From: Triplophysa rosa
Lineage: Eukaryota; Chordata; Actinopteri; Cypriniformes; Nemacheilidae
Assembly: GCF_024868665.1 (NCBI RefSeq)
Contig: NC_079893.1
Coordinates: 6,155,854-6,219,853, forward strand
Direction of reading: 5' to 3'
Length of the DNA stretch: 64,000 nt
Below are positions 13,337 through 26,756 of this stretch, piece by piece. How positions within the stretch are numbered: the stretch's first letter is position 1; each line of letters begins with the position of its first letter. The notes under the pieces are model-generated. The model was not told where the DNA came from. It saw only the letters and a program-made list of their open reading frames with translations, and did not search any database. The position numbers and the translations under genes are program-made.

Positions 13337-16300
13337 ATGCCTGCTCAAAACAAAGACGACGGAGGATGGAAGAAGTTTTTATGGAATTCGGAGACGAAGG
13401 AATTTCTTGGGCGCACCGGTGGGAGTTGGTGTAAGTATTTCGATGTCAAATCGTCCTTGTCGCGCTTCATATCGTCGAATTCAGCACGTCGGACAGCGCT
13501 GTGGTGGCTGTCATCGCTGATAAACCGCTGGTGTGGCTTGTATGACATGTGCCGATAGACTGCCAGACTGGTCACGATGCACCTGTATGATTTGACTTTG
13601 CAGCAAATGTCTCGCGGACTTTGTCTACATAAGTGAATAACAATGTATGGACTCAACGCACGATGTATTAATGCATTTTAAAAGCCTAATAGTTTAATTC
13701 AATTTACGAGCGTATTTTTATCCCACCTGTTTCGTGCGGAGACGCCTCAGGCTTTTCGTGCTTACCTTGGGTTGCGTGTAATTAGTTTTTTCTCTCCCGA
13801 TTTAAGGAAATATTTCTAATGCATAACGAATGTTGTGCACGAATTCAGTTCAGGCGAAAAAACACAAAAGGTCAAGAAAGGACGGCGTCAGATTATTGAT
13901 CGGTTCGTTTTTGCTAAAACGAATAAACAAAAAACACTTTTTCCCGTAAAGTAAAAACAAATTCCGACAAGATAAAGATATAAACGCATGCAGCCTATAA
14001 GCTTAAATTGTTCACATATTGCGCTTGTTTTATCAGCGTCCTCGCCATTAAATCAATACGCATGACATTTAATTAACATACTTGTCATTATTCATGTGAT
14101 ACACATAGAAAGGGTTAAAAATGCATCATTGTTCAAGGTTGACTCAAGGTGAAAGGCCTGTCTTTTGGCTCTGTGTGATATCACTCTTTATCTAAGGTTT
14201 CATTATATTGACGTAATGTATTGGTGGTGTGGCAGCAACAGTTACCAATTACCAATTGATTGCAATGTATGTGCTTGGCAGCTACCACTTTAGGTCATAC
14301 ATGATCTTCAAGGGGTGCACAGGTTTATAAGTTGATATTTTTGTAGGCTATAATACTAATATATCTACAGTAATTTGTTATTGTTGACTTGGTAAATAAC
14401 AGAGCCATTAATTTATCTTTTAATGGGGAGGTATCGTCGTCTGAAACCAAAACCTGTAACGTAAAATACATGCATGAGTGGATATTTGCTAAGTGTGAGA
14501 AGTTTGTGAGGAAGGGTGGTCATCATGACATATCTGCATCGGGAAAGCAATGCATCACCTTATAGACAAGGAATGGCTCATATAAAGCTGGAAGTTAATC
14601 CTCTATCTGACAGTCACTACATCATCCAATAAGCAATTTTTTTTAGGATGACATCAAAGAGCTTTAGTCCCGGTGACCTTCTGACATTGGTTAATGCACC
14701 ACTGGAAAACACAATCCTTATGCTTTTGTCTGACCATGCATTGGTAATTGAAATCGAATTTTCGTTAAACAGAAGGGTAACAATTTAAGAGTCAATTTGA
14801 GTTTGACAAGTTTACAATTTGAGTCTAATTTTGTTGTGGATTATTTAGAGCATCAGCGAATTGTTTGGGGTAAAAGTGGGAAGACTGGTTTAACTGGTCT
14901 GGAAGATATGACCGTACTGGCCTTACTGCACTGCGATGCCACTACACATTGTTGATGGTTAAAACATTTAGATTACTCATTGTACCTCATCATGCTGGCT
15001 CCTCCATGCCTTCTGTGGACGTACCAAGGACATTCATATTGCAGGGATAGTGCCAGATTTGTATGTTTTATGTAACATCAAGTTGAATTCAATATTTTAA
15101 GTACAAATATAGTTTGTATATGCACAAATAATGTCTGGTTCTGGTTTGAATTTTCTTTATTTAATGCATTTTTTTAAATGTCACATGACAAACGTCCCGA
15201 TGCATGCATCACGTCACCAAAATGGCTGGCATTAGAAATTCCACTTTTCAGGCTAGTGAAATATTTTCCATTTCTCTCTCCACAGCAAAAATCCTCCTGT
15301 TCTATCTCATCTTTTATGGCTTCCTGGCTGGGATCTTCATTGGCACCATCCAGGTTCTCCTCCTCACCCTGAGCGACTTAAAACCCACCTGGCAGGATAG
15401 AGTAGCTCCTCCAGGTAACGCTCTCCTTTCAATGCTAACATTTATTTTCTGCATATATGTGTGTAAACCTAAGTGGTAAATTCATATAAAAGCAGGGTTT
15501 GAACACCTAGTGGTTGACAGTGGAACTGCAGGGGGTTTGAGATAGAAACACTGCGTTAAATTGAATCACATATAAAATAAAATAAAATGAAAGGGCATAA
15601 AGTAAATAGCTAATTGCTTTGGTTTTATATTCAAATATAGTCATGTATTTATTCATAGTGTTTATCCAGACTCTTTTTTTGTGTTGACGTATCAAAACAG
15701 GAAGTTGGGACTTGACATTTGTAATTTGACAACATTTGGTGGGTTCAGAGAACAGATTACAGGCTGGGAGAGAGCTGGAGAATAGGGAATTGAAAAGCTG
15801 TTAGATTTACGTCATGGCTGAAACATTTCACAAGCTTGCTTCGGTGAAAACAGGACAATGAGAAACGGGCTTTTAACGGCAAAGGACACTTTTCCTTGCT
15901 AGACTAGATAGAGCTTTTTTTTGGAAGGACCTGAATGCTTCGAAGCGTACGATTTCAGCAGTCGCTTGTCTGCCCTCTAACAATCCCAGCATGTTGCTTA
16001 TGATTTATTTAAAACTCTAAATCATTGCATGGCTAGCTGGATTTAAGCCTCAGTTTTCGGGAAACGCTTGCATGTTCTTTTAGAAAAGATTTAATTTGAT
16101 TTTATTTCAAATGCAAAAACACTTAGCAAACTGATCTCCTATTATGAACAGGGAGGGCCTAATTGTTGTATGCTTACAGCAAATTTGTTTTCATTGTTTT
16201 TAGCTTTCCACAAATGATGAACTAAAATGATTCAATAACAATTATAAAGTGCATTGCTTATTCCTTCCAGGAAAGGAAACAATGTATTTCTAAGTTGATT

Positions 16301-18614
16301 CTGTACAAAAATAAATATTTTCTTTTTTACACTGCTTAACTCAATCTTGCAAAGGTTCTAGATCTAGAATTACTCTGAGAAATCGTTGTTTTTGAAAGCA
16401 CACGGCCTTATTAATATTAATGCAATAACACTTGCCGTTGTTAATGTCGCCTCACAGTCCACGATGAATGCTAATTGGTCCAAAAATTCATTAGTTGGGC
16501 AGGTGTTGCATAAACACAGGACTTCCTGACAAAATTATCTCTCCAAAATATTTATGAATGGAGACAATACCACCGAAGTGACTTAGGTTTCAACGCAAAT
16601 ATATCTTGATTTCATATATTTAGCATTACGGTTTACCTGTGCACAGGACTCAGTCACCACCCACGCTTGGACAAGGCAGAGCTGATGTTCTCCCCAGATA
16701 GTATCGAAACGTACCTGGAATACACCAAAGCCATGAGAGAATTTCTTTCACAGTATTACGTGGAGAAACAGGACGATGCAATGCAGTTTGAAGACTGTGG
16801 AGGTATAAAATTGAACAAGTTTCATAATACATGTATGACTTCTAAATGAATGTGGATGTTACCACTTATTCAATGTTTTTTTATTGATAAGCCATTACTG
16901 TATACATTTGTATACAGGGTACACTTTTTTCTATCAACAAACAAGAAAACTAAAGGAAAATCAGTATATTTTTAGACTATTATCTCATCTTCATTTGTAC
17001 CCAAATTGCAGTTGTGCTTTCGTGCAATTCTATAATACTCTGTTTAATGTTTGATTTAACTATATTTTCACAGATCAACCTCAGGATTACAAGAACAGAG
17101 GTGATTTAGAGAGTGATATTGGTGTGAGGAAAGCCTGTCGGTTCTCGAGAGCTTGGCTTGGGCCCTGCTCTGGTATAGATGACCGTCATTTTGGATTTGG
17201 TATAGGGAAGCCCTGCGTGATTGTTAAGCTCAACAGGATTGTGAACTTCAGACCCAGGGTTCGTTTCATTACATATTTTGAAATATTTTTGATGCGTAAT
17301 TGCGGAGAAATTTCTATAGTAGATTTTCAGAACCAGTAGCTTGTAGCATGTAAGATCTTTTGGCAACCCTAAGATTATATTTGTTAACATTAGTGAATGC
17401 ATTAGCTATCATGAACTAATGAACAATACTTCTGTTTCATTTATTCATCTTAGGTTGTGTTAATTTCAGCATTTACTAATATTTTTTTGAAAACGTTGTT
17501 AACATTAGTTAACGCACAATGAGGTAGCATGAATGTACATTGAACAATCGTATTGTCATTAAAATTTACAAAGACTTATAATTTCTGAAAAACTACATGG
17601 CTCGCTGTATTGTTAATGCTAGCTAATGCACTTGTTAATATTGTTAACAAATACAACATTGATGTTTTTATTATTGATTATTGATTACACTCTAAGAAAT
17701 GCTGGCGTTTCAACCTGATCTCACAGGAATTCGTAACTATTTTAAGAGGTGGATTATTCGTATGAATTTTATATGTTGTGAATCATACAAAAACGTACGA
17801 TTACTAGAAAAAAGCAATACTGAAGCCCCGCCCTAACCCTAATGTCACTGGCACGAAAGCAAATCATACTAAAATGTACGATTGAAATCATACGAATTCT
17901 TACGAATTAGCCAAAATTAACCACATTGTAAATGATTTTACTTTTTTTGCTGTGAGATTGTGTTGGAGGTTTCAATCCAGCGTTGGGTCAAAAAGTGACA
18001 AACTCAACCGTTGTGTTCAATTAAATTAAATTAATTTATATTTGACCCAACACTAGATTGAAAATAACCCAGCAATTTTTAGCGCATACTGTCCATGTTC
18101 TCTATAAAGCTGCACATTTTGAAAAGCGCTATTTAAATAAAACTAAATCAAATGACCATTAAACTAAATAAATATTTTGTCTTTAGCCACCGACTTCCAA
18201 TGAAACCATTCCAGAAGAGGCACAGCACAAAGTCCAGCCCAATGTGATTCCTATGCACTGCACAAACAAGGTGAGCATCAGTCGGCCAGCAGATTTTTGT
18301 ACATTCCAAACGGAATAAGATTCCCACTGACTCCGTGTTCTCCAAAATCTCTGTAGAAAGAAGAAGATGCAGGTAAGCTCGGCGAGGTGAAGTACTACGG
18401 CATCGGAGAAGGCTTCCCGCTTCAGTATTACCCCTACTACGGGAAAAAGCTGCACGGCCATTATCTGCAGCCACTGGTGGCCATCCAGTTCGTAAACATA
18501 ACCCTAAACACGGAGATCCGCTTCGAGTGCAAAGTGTTCGGGGAAAACATTTACTACAACGACAAGGATCGCTACCAAGGACGATTCGATGTTAAAATCG
18601 CTTTCAAGTCATGA
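13337..18614 (+). CDS. atp1b1: atp1b1, sodium/potassium-transporting ATPase subunit beta-1
   Basis: Six coding exons: 13337-13430, 15286-15414, 16647-16802, 17074-17258, 18187-18270 and 18357-18614 (TGA stop). Total 906 bases, 301 residues, close to the usual beta-1 length of about 303. The start [19 protein letters not shown] followed by [10 protein letters not shown] is the conserved cytoplasmic N-terminus. One membrane segment lies at residues 34-59 ([17 protein letters not shown]). The ectodomain has the six cysteines of the three conserved disulfides, in EDCG, KACR, GPCSG, KPCV, HCTN and FECK. N-glycosylation sequons NET and NIT are present; the first mammalian site (NCS) is PCS here. 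The beta subunit escorts the catalytic alpha subunit to the plasma membrane and tunes K+ affinity. The assignment to a or b fish paralogue is not resolved. mpc2 lies in the same neighbourhood in mammals. Confidence 0.96.
17376..17655. mobile_element. Degenerate MITE in atp1b1 intron 4
   Basis: The left end contains ATTTGTTAACATTAG and the right end reversed contains ATTTGTTAACAATATT. The inside repeats GTTAACATTAGTTAA-type words. No coding capacity. It sits between coding exons 4 and 5. Confidence 0.55.
17700..18080. repeat. Other repeat fragments in atp1b1 intron 4
   Basis: CTGATCTCACAGGAATTCG is followed by ATACGAATTC inverted words (to about 17930), then TTTCAATCCAGCGTTGGGTC paired with the inverse-like GACCCAACACTAGATTGAAA (about 17970-18063). 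These look like two small inverted-repeat elements. Confidence 0.45.
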
Positions 18615-19784
18615 CCTCTGAACTAGAGTACCTCCGCTCTCTCCCTATTTAAAAGGCGAACTAAGGCCCCATTTCTGACCTGAGATACGAAGGCAACAGA
18701 GGTACGCGTCTCACCGGTCTTCCTCAGCGTTTAACGGGGGGATTTGGTTTTTGAATGTACAAGTGTCTCATGTCAGAAAGTGGCCTCATTCTAGTTTAGG
18801 AGAGATTTTAAAAAAAGAGAATAATAATGATAAAAAAGCATATTTAAAAACGCTAGTCTAAAACATACCATCTTATACACGTGGGACCTAACATTGTCTG
18901 TACTCTTCACTTAGCTTTTTCCTCTACCAGTCTAAAGGTTAGAACGTATACACCTGAAAGATTAGCCATAGCGTAGAATATTTATTCTGCTACTGAACGA
19001 GAACTGTTCCAGATTAAAGGGGCATGTTGTTTTACTGTAAATTCCTCTACTGACGTAGCCAGCCCTGTTTTGTCCCTCTTGTATTGTATTGCTGCCTTGT
19101 GTGATTTCCCTATATTTAGAAAGAGCACGGTAGTTGCTTATGTAGGTTGTCTCACGCCATGCCAAGTGTGTGATTTTGCTTCATTGTCGAACGTGCCTAC
19201 ATATACTCTATGTATAGTTACTTAATGGAAACACACTGGACTCTTATCATTGCCCTTCTTTTCGGGGATATCGATGTTCTCTCTTTGCATCTTTTAGGTG
19301 TATTCGGTGGGTAATTCACTTTATTTTTCTCCAGAATCACTACAATGTAGGGAAGATTGTACTTCTATTTGATTCCTGTTCTCACTGAATGTAGATCGCC
19401 TTCAGTTTAACAGTGTCATTCACGCTTTAACTTGTATTTTTACGACTTTGTGTTCTTCTTTCTTTTTATTCTAGTCCTAGTCCTTTATTCTAGTTGTATC
19501 TAAGACATCACGTGGTGCGGTGAAATGTTCTGCATTTGAATGATTTTAAGTGGTGACCTTCAGCGTTCTGTTTTCGCACATGCTCCCTTTCTGCAGAAAA
19601 TCGTCATGAATGTTAATAATGCCAAAGCCATTAAGATTATTCTAGTTTCTGTCAGAAGTAATGCAATACCCTGTTCTGTCGGGATTCTCTGTAGGTGTGC
19701 GCAGTCAGTGTGAACCATCAGAAATGTCAAATTTCATGAGTCCCACAAACACATGTTGAAACTCAACTGGAAAAGACTAACCAA

Positions 19785-19790
19785 AATAAA
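19785..19790 (+). terminator. Polyadenylation signal of atp1b1
   Basis: AATAAA lies 1.17 kb after the stop codon. The intervening sequence has no competing gene and fits a long beta-1 3' untranslated region. Confidence 0.6.
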
Positions 19791-20202
19791 ACTGAAACTC
19801 TTGGAAAAAAGTTGGACTGTTTCTCTCTTCTTTTTGTAGTGAAAACCATGCAATGTTTTATGATATTTGCCAAATTAGACAGATCTAGAGACCAGAATAT
19901 CACAGTGATTCTTTTTACTTGGGGAAAGTAAGCAACCATCTAGCAAGCACCTACTGTGGATCTCTACCGCAACCAGTTAGCAATGCTAGCAATCCCGCCA
20001 CGACAGCCATATATTGAAGTAATGCAATAATATAACACTCAGAATACCTTAGCAACCCCATAGCAGACCATGGCAACCACTCACTTTAAAATGTTGAGAA
20101 TTTTTACTTGAAAAATTACACAAACAAGATTAAACCAGCACAAAGTGCGGTTAGCATAGATTAGCAACAGCTGTTCATTTGGAAACGTGTAATACTCTAG
20201 TG

Positions 20203-21072
20203 CAGTGGTTCTCAACCAGGGGGCGCAGAGGTACTGCAGGTGGGGCGTCGCGGTTCCCCGGAACCCTAACTTTTGGAACTCGATCGCGAATGCACGTAGG
20301 AACGCGATTGCAAATTGACGGACTGCAATGTTCCGTCTGCTGCGCGCGTGAGCGGCCGCGCAGACTCATAGGTCCTGCACAGTGCAATTTTAGGCTGCGT
20401 ACAAAAGCTTAATATCTACAAAGTAGGCAAACGTCGACTCAGGAAGCAGCAGCAATTACCTCTACTTCATCTTAAGAAACAGGTTGATCATATAAGTGCA
20501 GATCTCTCTCTCTCCCGATGAGTTCAGAGTGCGCGTGAAGGGAGTGGCGTGTAAATAAAGTGCCTTTTCATGTATTTCTGAACTTGGACGGCTGTTTAAA
20601 GCTGTTGACAGTTATTAAAGATGTAAAACGCTATTTTCGACAGGCAAATGACACCACACCGCATCTGTATTATAAACTGCGAATAAACTCTCTCGCTCGT
20701 GTTAAAATCATGAAACGCGCACCATTCTCGTGATCTGGCAGATTAATCCTTTTGGAATAATGCCCAAAACACTACAATTTTGTAATGGTTTTAATGCAAA
20801 AAGCTGATGGTTCACAATGGTATTTTAATGGAACCCATTCATTTCTGTGATGGTTTCTTTTGTTTTTATCAGCAGGGTTGTTAAATTTACAATCTGATCT
20901 CTTAAAATCAATCTGTCATATACAGGTATTTTTTGCTTCTTTATATATAAATTATATATCTAACATATTTTACACATTATCTTATCTATCCTCAATGTAC
21001 AGTATGGTGGGCCGCCAGTTTTTAAAATGGGTTTACAGGGGGGCACGACCATGAAAAGTTTGAGAACCACTG
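20203..21072. mobile_element. hAT-type element, 870 bp
   Basis: The left end is CAGTGGTTCTCAACCAGGG; the right end reversed is CAGTGGTTCTCAAACTTTTC. The flanks ctctagtg (20195-20202) and ctctagtc (21073-21080) are 8-mers matching at 7 of 8 positions, the hAT target-site length. No transposase is visible. The CAGTGGTTCTCAA end type is common to Charlie-like hAT elements in vertebrates. Confidence 0.85.
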
Positions 21073-22830
21073 CTCTAGTCTTTTGAAGTAAAATAAATGT
21101 ACAGCGCAATTGTACCAATTTCTACACACCATGGAAAATATTACAGTTTGAAGCTAGTTTCATAGCGGCTAGCAATAGCATGCTAGTTTTGAAAGCATCC
21201 AAGGAGTATGATCCGCCCCCCTGTCAGGACTCTCCAAAGCCACGCCTCTTCATGCCAATTACCTCATGTCTCATTCACCAGTGAGCATAATGTTACAAAA
21301 CACATGACATGACAATACCAATAACAATGTAAACAACTTATTTATAGTTATTGTTAGCACTTTTAGCAGTTATGTAAGCAGTTTGTTGTTTATGCAAGCT
21401 ACAGGACAGAGGACACAAATATGTTGACAGGCAGGACATTTTATCATTGCATTCGGACCAACTGGATGAATATTTTATAAACATGAGACTTCTTCCACGG
21501 AAGATTTGTATTTAGGTCGTAAATATATAGGCCTAGACAAAACACTTACTAATGTGAGCCTTGATGAATTAAAAATGTGCTTTTGGACCCAAGAGGAACC
21601 TCATGTGCAGGCAGAGCCACCTGATCTGATGTGTAATGTCAACATCTCAAAGAGAGAGCAAAATATCTGCTTTAGAATCTGTGTGAGAGAAAAGAGTAAA
21701 AGAGAACACAGTATTAAAAGACTGAAAATAACATTTCAAATGTGAACAGATTTCACTTACATTCAATTTGAATTTCGTGTCATTGCAATTAGACAGACAC
21801 AGTTGATTCATGTACAATGTTAAATATTTAAGTAACAATCCAGTATGCCAGACATAACACTGTTCAATAATAAATTCATTTTATAATATAAATAAAGTTA
21901 AACATAACTAAATTTAGCTGCATTGTATTGACAATTATACGAGCTATAAATATTTAAAAGTATATTCAAATTATATAAATGTTAATTATTTTGTGAAATT
22001 TATTACATCTGTAACGACAAAAAACACATATCTGCTATGCCCTTGAGTTTTTTCTGAACCGTGTTCTTTTTTAGGATTAGACACACAAATCTTATGATTT
22101 TGTGGAAGGAATTACTAGATATTTTACATGAAACATAAAATAAGATGTATAAAACATAAAAAGTTGTTATTTTCAAACCCAATGTCAGTTTACCCCTTGA
22201 CTTTATCCAGCAAAGTCATTTTTCCTCATTAATAAAAATTTACACCTAAAAAATAAAAGCCATTATTATCTTTGGTGGGTTTTTTACAATCTTAGCAACT
22301 CAGCCACAACCATTGGCTGTGTTCAAATGAAATAATTCCAAATAAAAATTGCATACAATCATGAAATATTCCATGCATAAAAAGCCACAGACTGTAATAA
22401 GTAAGAATCATCTGGTCATTAGTGAAATATAAGCCGCTGATCTGAGACCTGATCCTATTTTCCCCCCGCTGGGGTGTATTTTGCAGTGATTACGGTCTGG
22501 TTGATCATTATCTCTTTCATCCATTTCCTCTCCTTCGATCTTCCAGCAGGAAACCAACAATTAAAAAGTCAAGATGCCTTCAACGCATTATGAACACATT
22601 ATAATATTACAATATGGGCTTATCTACAGCAATATGCTTTAATTGTATTGAAAGTGCTTTTGTTGCATGTAGTTAATAGCAAAGACTATGAAATCATTCT
22701 GATGGTATCACAACAATTGAATAATGACAATGAATACGAGGACGTACAGGGATACAGTGGTCATCTTTGTACTGTACTGAAATGTACTGTATGTAGGTGG
22801 AATATGATATTAGGCTTTAGTAAGCACTTC

Positions 22831-22833
<3 letters not shown>

Positions 22834-22897
<64 letters not shown>

Positions 22898-22900
22898 CAT
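22834..22900. repeat. Long GT microsatellite
   Basis: About 65 bases of GT with one GC interruption; likely length-polymorphic. It alone accounts for the cysteine/valine and histidine/threonine runs in overlapping reading frames. Confidence 0.95.
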
Positions 22901-23820
22901 GTGTGGAATAGGAAGCAGTGGGGCGAACACAATCAGCAAGCAATGCTACATTTATATTCTGTCCAGTGCCAAAGGATTATATCTTCTTCAAATGAAATGT
23001 GACCTGTTTTGACATAGACATCTGGATGCTTTTATAGCTCTCCATGGGTTACAATAAATTTCCGCTGTTAAATAAACACTTTTTTGATCTTCAACAGTCC
23101 TATAAAGTGAGAGTGGAGGTCTGTTCACCTGAACAACAGCATTTACAGTCAATATGAAATGTACAGCTGGTACAACCATGCTGACCATGCACCTGCGCTA
23201 TTTATAAAATCCCATTTTTTCTGGGAAGGTCTAGTGCTTACATCATGAATATAATCTATCTTGGGTTACAACATAACTGGAACTGTTACCTTCAAATGTC
23301 CTCTGCTTCCTCACGCTCAGGCAAGATCTTGTGTTTTTCCCTTACATGCACACACAGATTTTATCAGGGTGGGGACTTTCCATTTCCACTGACATTTCAT
23401 TTCCAATGGCTTTTTCACTTTTTTGACAATTTTGTGTAATGACTAGAGTAACCCTAACTAGAATTCGTGCTGCCCAACATAAAAAAACACATTTAAAAGG
23501 CATTCAAATCTTAGTTGTTTACTAAGATCCTTCTATCGTCTTTTGAAACCCACAATTATATTTATAATATCAGAAGCTTAATATATATAAAATCATAATT
23601 TATTGGGTACTTTCAATTGGGAAATGGGTGTCCCAAACCCAATCCCCTAAATTTCAATTTATGAAAATTATATTAAACGTTTTTTAAAAAAAAAATTCCA
23701 TTGTTGTTTTTAAAAATATCTTTTTGATTTTTTTTTAAGTAAAGATCAAAAATATATTTATTTTATAGTTTATTTTTAATGATTAATCTTTATGTTAAAA
23801 AAATTGTCCCGGATTTTCAT

Positions 23821-24845
23821 GTCACTACCGATTTTTGCCACACCCCTACATTTTTTATCAAGAATCATTACTGTGGCCCTCTCTCTAATAGCTACATGGT
23901 GAGTAGATCGGTCTTATCATTTTGAAGTAAATATGTTCAAAAGTCTGAAAATCTGTGTGTAACTTTAAGGAACGTCACTACCAAATGTCTTTTTTTCTGC
24001 AATTAAGCAAACTTTTTGGGGCGTTATTCCATAAAATTTTGTTTTTATCCGTGTACATCGGTTCAGAACTGTGCTTGCAAACCATGTGCCGATTTGCATC
24101 TTTGAGCTAGGCTCAAAAGTATTCAAAAAATTGTCACTACCAAAACAGTCACAACCGAAACGTATCACTGGGTATTATTGTTTCGGTAGTGACAAAAATT
24201 GTTTCGGTAGTGAGAAAAAGGGACACTTAATCCTTTATTTGGGGAAATAAACAAAACTCTGTACAGTTATGCAAATCATTCGTATTTTAGTATGTTTTAG
24301 TAGTGATATATAGTATGTGAGTAGGTTTTCTATTAGATATTTACTGTCAGATGTGTGTCTGCTATATGTGCTGGCTGCGTCTGTGCAACATAGTTAGTTA
24401 TTTGTATTAACATAAAATGTTGAAAGTCTGATTTAGCTGTGAAAATTAAATATTGTGATCACAACCAAAACATTACCATCACTGCTGAAAATGTGTGTGT
24501 CACGACCGAACCATGGGATGTTATGTCAAAAATAGAGTATATTAAATTATCAACTAAGATGTCATGATAGTGTTTGGTTCAATGTACATGTATATACAAA
24601 CCAATGAATCCTTAACTTTGAAATCGGTATGATCAATTTTATGCCTTTTACAAAGAAAGATTGGATTCATAATACAACAAATCTCATAAATTACACTTGA
24701 AGTATTGTTAAAATTGTAACTGTTATTGATTTACATGTGGGAAAAAAAATTTAAATAGCAAAAAATATATTTAAAAAGTAGATTTAAACAAAATCTTATA
24801 ATCCTTCTTATTAAATTGTATATTATTGTGTTTCGGTAGTGACAT
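23821..24845. repeat. Cluster of GTTTCGGTAGTGAC motifs in both orientations
   Basis: The word occurs as GTTTCGGTAGTGAC at 24180 and 24830 and as GTTTCGGTAGTGAG at 24201. Inverse forms are GTCACTACC at 23821, 23974 and 24133 and GTCACAACCGAAAC at 24149, with weaker relatives (CACAACCAAAAC, GTCACGACCGAACC) near 24460 and 24500. The surrounding DNA is AT-rich with no recognisable gene. Confidence 0.6.
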
Positions 24846-25049
24846 ATTTTGGGGAATGGAAGAATTTTCCAAAACTTTCTGAAATTACAATATGAAAATT
24901 AGCTGCACAAATACTAGAAATGTATACCTTTGATATTATACAATTTGCATACATAAAAAATGTCTGGGGAAAAAACACATTTTTGAAGATGTTTCCAACT
25001 CTGATTTTGCACCAATTCTGTAGAATGGCCCACATACACACACGATATA

Positions 25050-25050
<1 letters not shown>

Positions 25051-25082
<32 letters not shown>
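25051..25082. repeat. TA microsatellite
   Basis: About 30 bases of TA repeats. Confidence 0.9.
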
Positions 25083-25084
<2 letters not shown>

Positions 25085-26036
25085 ACCAAGACATTGATAT
25101 AACACTTGATATGACACTGCCCATTCTAGCTCGAGTCACCAGTTAACCACACAAACCCTGTGACATCATCCTCACACCTCCTCTCTCCGCCCCGTCTCGT
25201 GCAATAATCTGAATCAGCAGGTGTTTCGGTGATGTGTTGTAAAGCCAACATATGCTGATTGTGGCAGAACTTTATAGCCAGCTTTCACTGAGAGAAATAT
25301 TACGTACGCTCAGCCTCAAAGGGAAAAGGGAACAAAACTTTGCTGCGTGCTGCATAAAATTCTTTGCACAACAAGAAGAGCCATAATACCTGAAACAAGC
25401 TATCAGTTATGTTCCTGTTCCTCTCAATGGCTGTTGCTCGGTTGGTGCAGAATGGAGACGAAAGCTGCATCCTCCGGAGGTAGACTGCATTTGTCGACGG
25501 CATATGTCATCGAGGTGGTCTCGTTTCAGTTAAAAACAATATAAAATTAACTGTTAATTCTCTTAAGACGTAATCATTGTAGTTTCATTCTTACCCTGAA
25601 ATGTAATGATTGCTTTATCTGAAATAATAAGCCTCGAAGATGTAGGGGGCCGACAAATGAGACCTCCGAAGGACGCAGCTGATTTGTAATCCATCCTTGA
25701 TTCATCCTTGCTGGTGCTCATAAGCCAATCACGTGAGCTGTAAAGTCATGTGACTATGCTGAAGTTCCAGTTTTATTTTATTTTTTATTGCAGAAACAGG
25801 AACATACAATTAATAACTGTAAAAAATAGCAAGTAAAAAAAGGCATAGCACACATTCAGTTCGAATAAGAATATTACAACGTACCAGGGAGATTGAAGAG
25901 TGTATCATATTTTAAACATTTCACAAACTTTTTGTTTTTTAACAGTCTTATTGAATAAATATAACGGAAGGATGCAATATGGGCTGCCAAGTGACCACGT
26001 AATAAAATGGTGTTGTGTTGTATTGTTATGCCATAC

Positions 26037-26179
26037 GGGACCGGGGGCACTGAGCATGCATTAACGGTGCCAGTGGGGCTAGAACAGCCTTAGCCAACAG
26101 GTTGGCGCGTATGGTTGCGTTGATTTTGTTAATGTGATTTTGGTAAAGGGACCGGGGGCACTTAGCGCGCATTAACGGT
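26037..26179. repeat. Direct repeat of a 32-bp GC-rich unit, period 111 bp
   Basis: GGGACCGGGGGCACTGAGC followed by ATGCATTAACGGT at 26037-26068 is repeated with three changes at 26148-26179. The unit is much richer in G+C than its surroundings. Confidence 0.75.
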
Positions 26180-26526
26180 CTTTAACTGGGAAACCACACA
26201 CACTTTCGGTTGGTATAAAACCGTTTAGTAGGCCTATTCCATTTGGGATGATACTACTCTTCATAAATTCATTGCTACAAATCATATACGTCATACTACA
26301 AATAAACACTTCAGTTCTTAACCCTATTGATAACAGATTTATGCTTTTGTACGTTTTAAGAAAATTATAAGCTTCAATTTACTTTTGCCAAAACTTAAAG
26401 CATTTACCCAAACTATAACTAAGTACCCCCCAAAAAACATATAGGCCAACATGTATAAAAATAATCATTTTCACATCCACATGAACAATCCACCGATGGG
26501 AGGAGTAATAGATGACATGCATCCTG

Positions 26527-26756
26527 CACTCTGTAAAAAAAATCTGTAAAAAATAGGGCACAATATACTGTATTAATATGAAGGAATTTTCTGTATTCAT
26601 TTTTACAGTTGTTTTGCCTGTATTTTACATTTTGCACTGCATTAAATTGCATTTTATCATTAACGGAAATGTCTGTAAAATAAAGGAAAATGTCGGCTAC
26701 TGGTAATTTTCTGCCAGTGCTTTATCTGTTTTTTTACGGGATTTTTTTTACAGTGT
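26527..26756. mobile_element. MITE with CACTCTGTAAAAAA ends
   Basis: The left end is CACTCTGTAAAAAAAATCTG and the right end reversed is CACACTGTAAAAAAAATCCC. The length is about 230 bp with no coding capacity. Confidence 0.65.

Noticed and set aside
13092..13520. 142-residue plus-strand frame over the atp1b1 start
   Set aside because: It is in a different frame from the recognised atp1b1 exon, Arg/Gly-rich because of the CpG-rich promoter, and runs through the exon 1 donor.
22648..22943. Reading frames rich in Cys/Val or His/Thr
   Set aside because: They are translations of the GT microsatellite.
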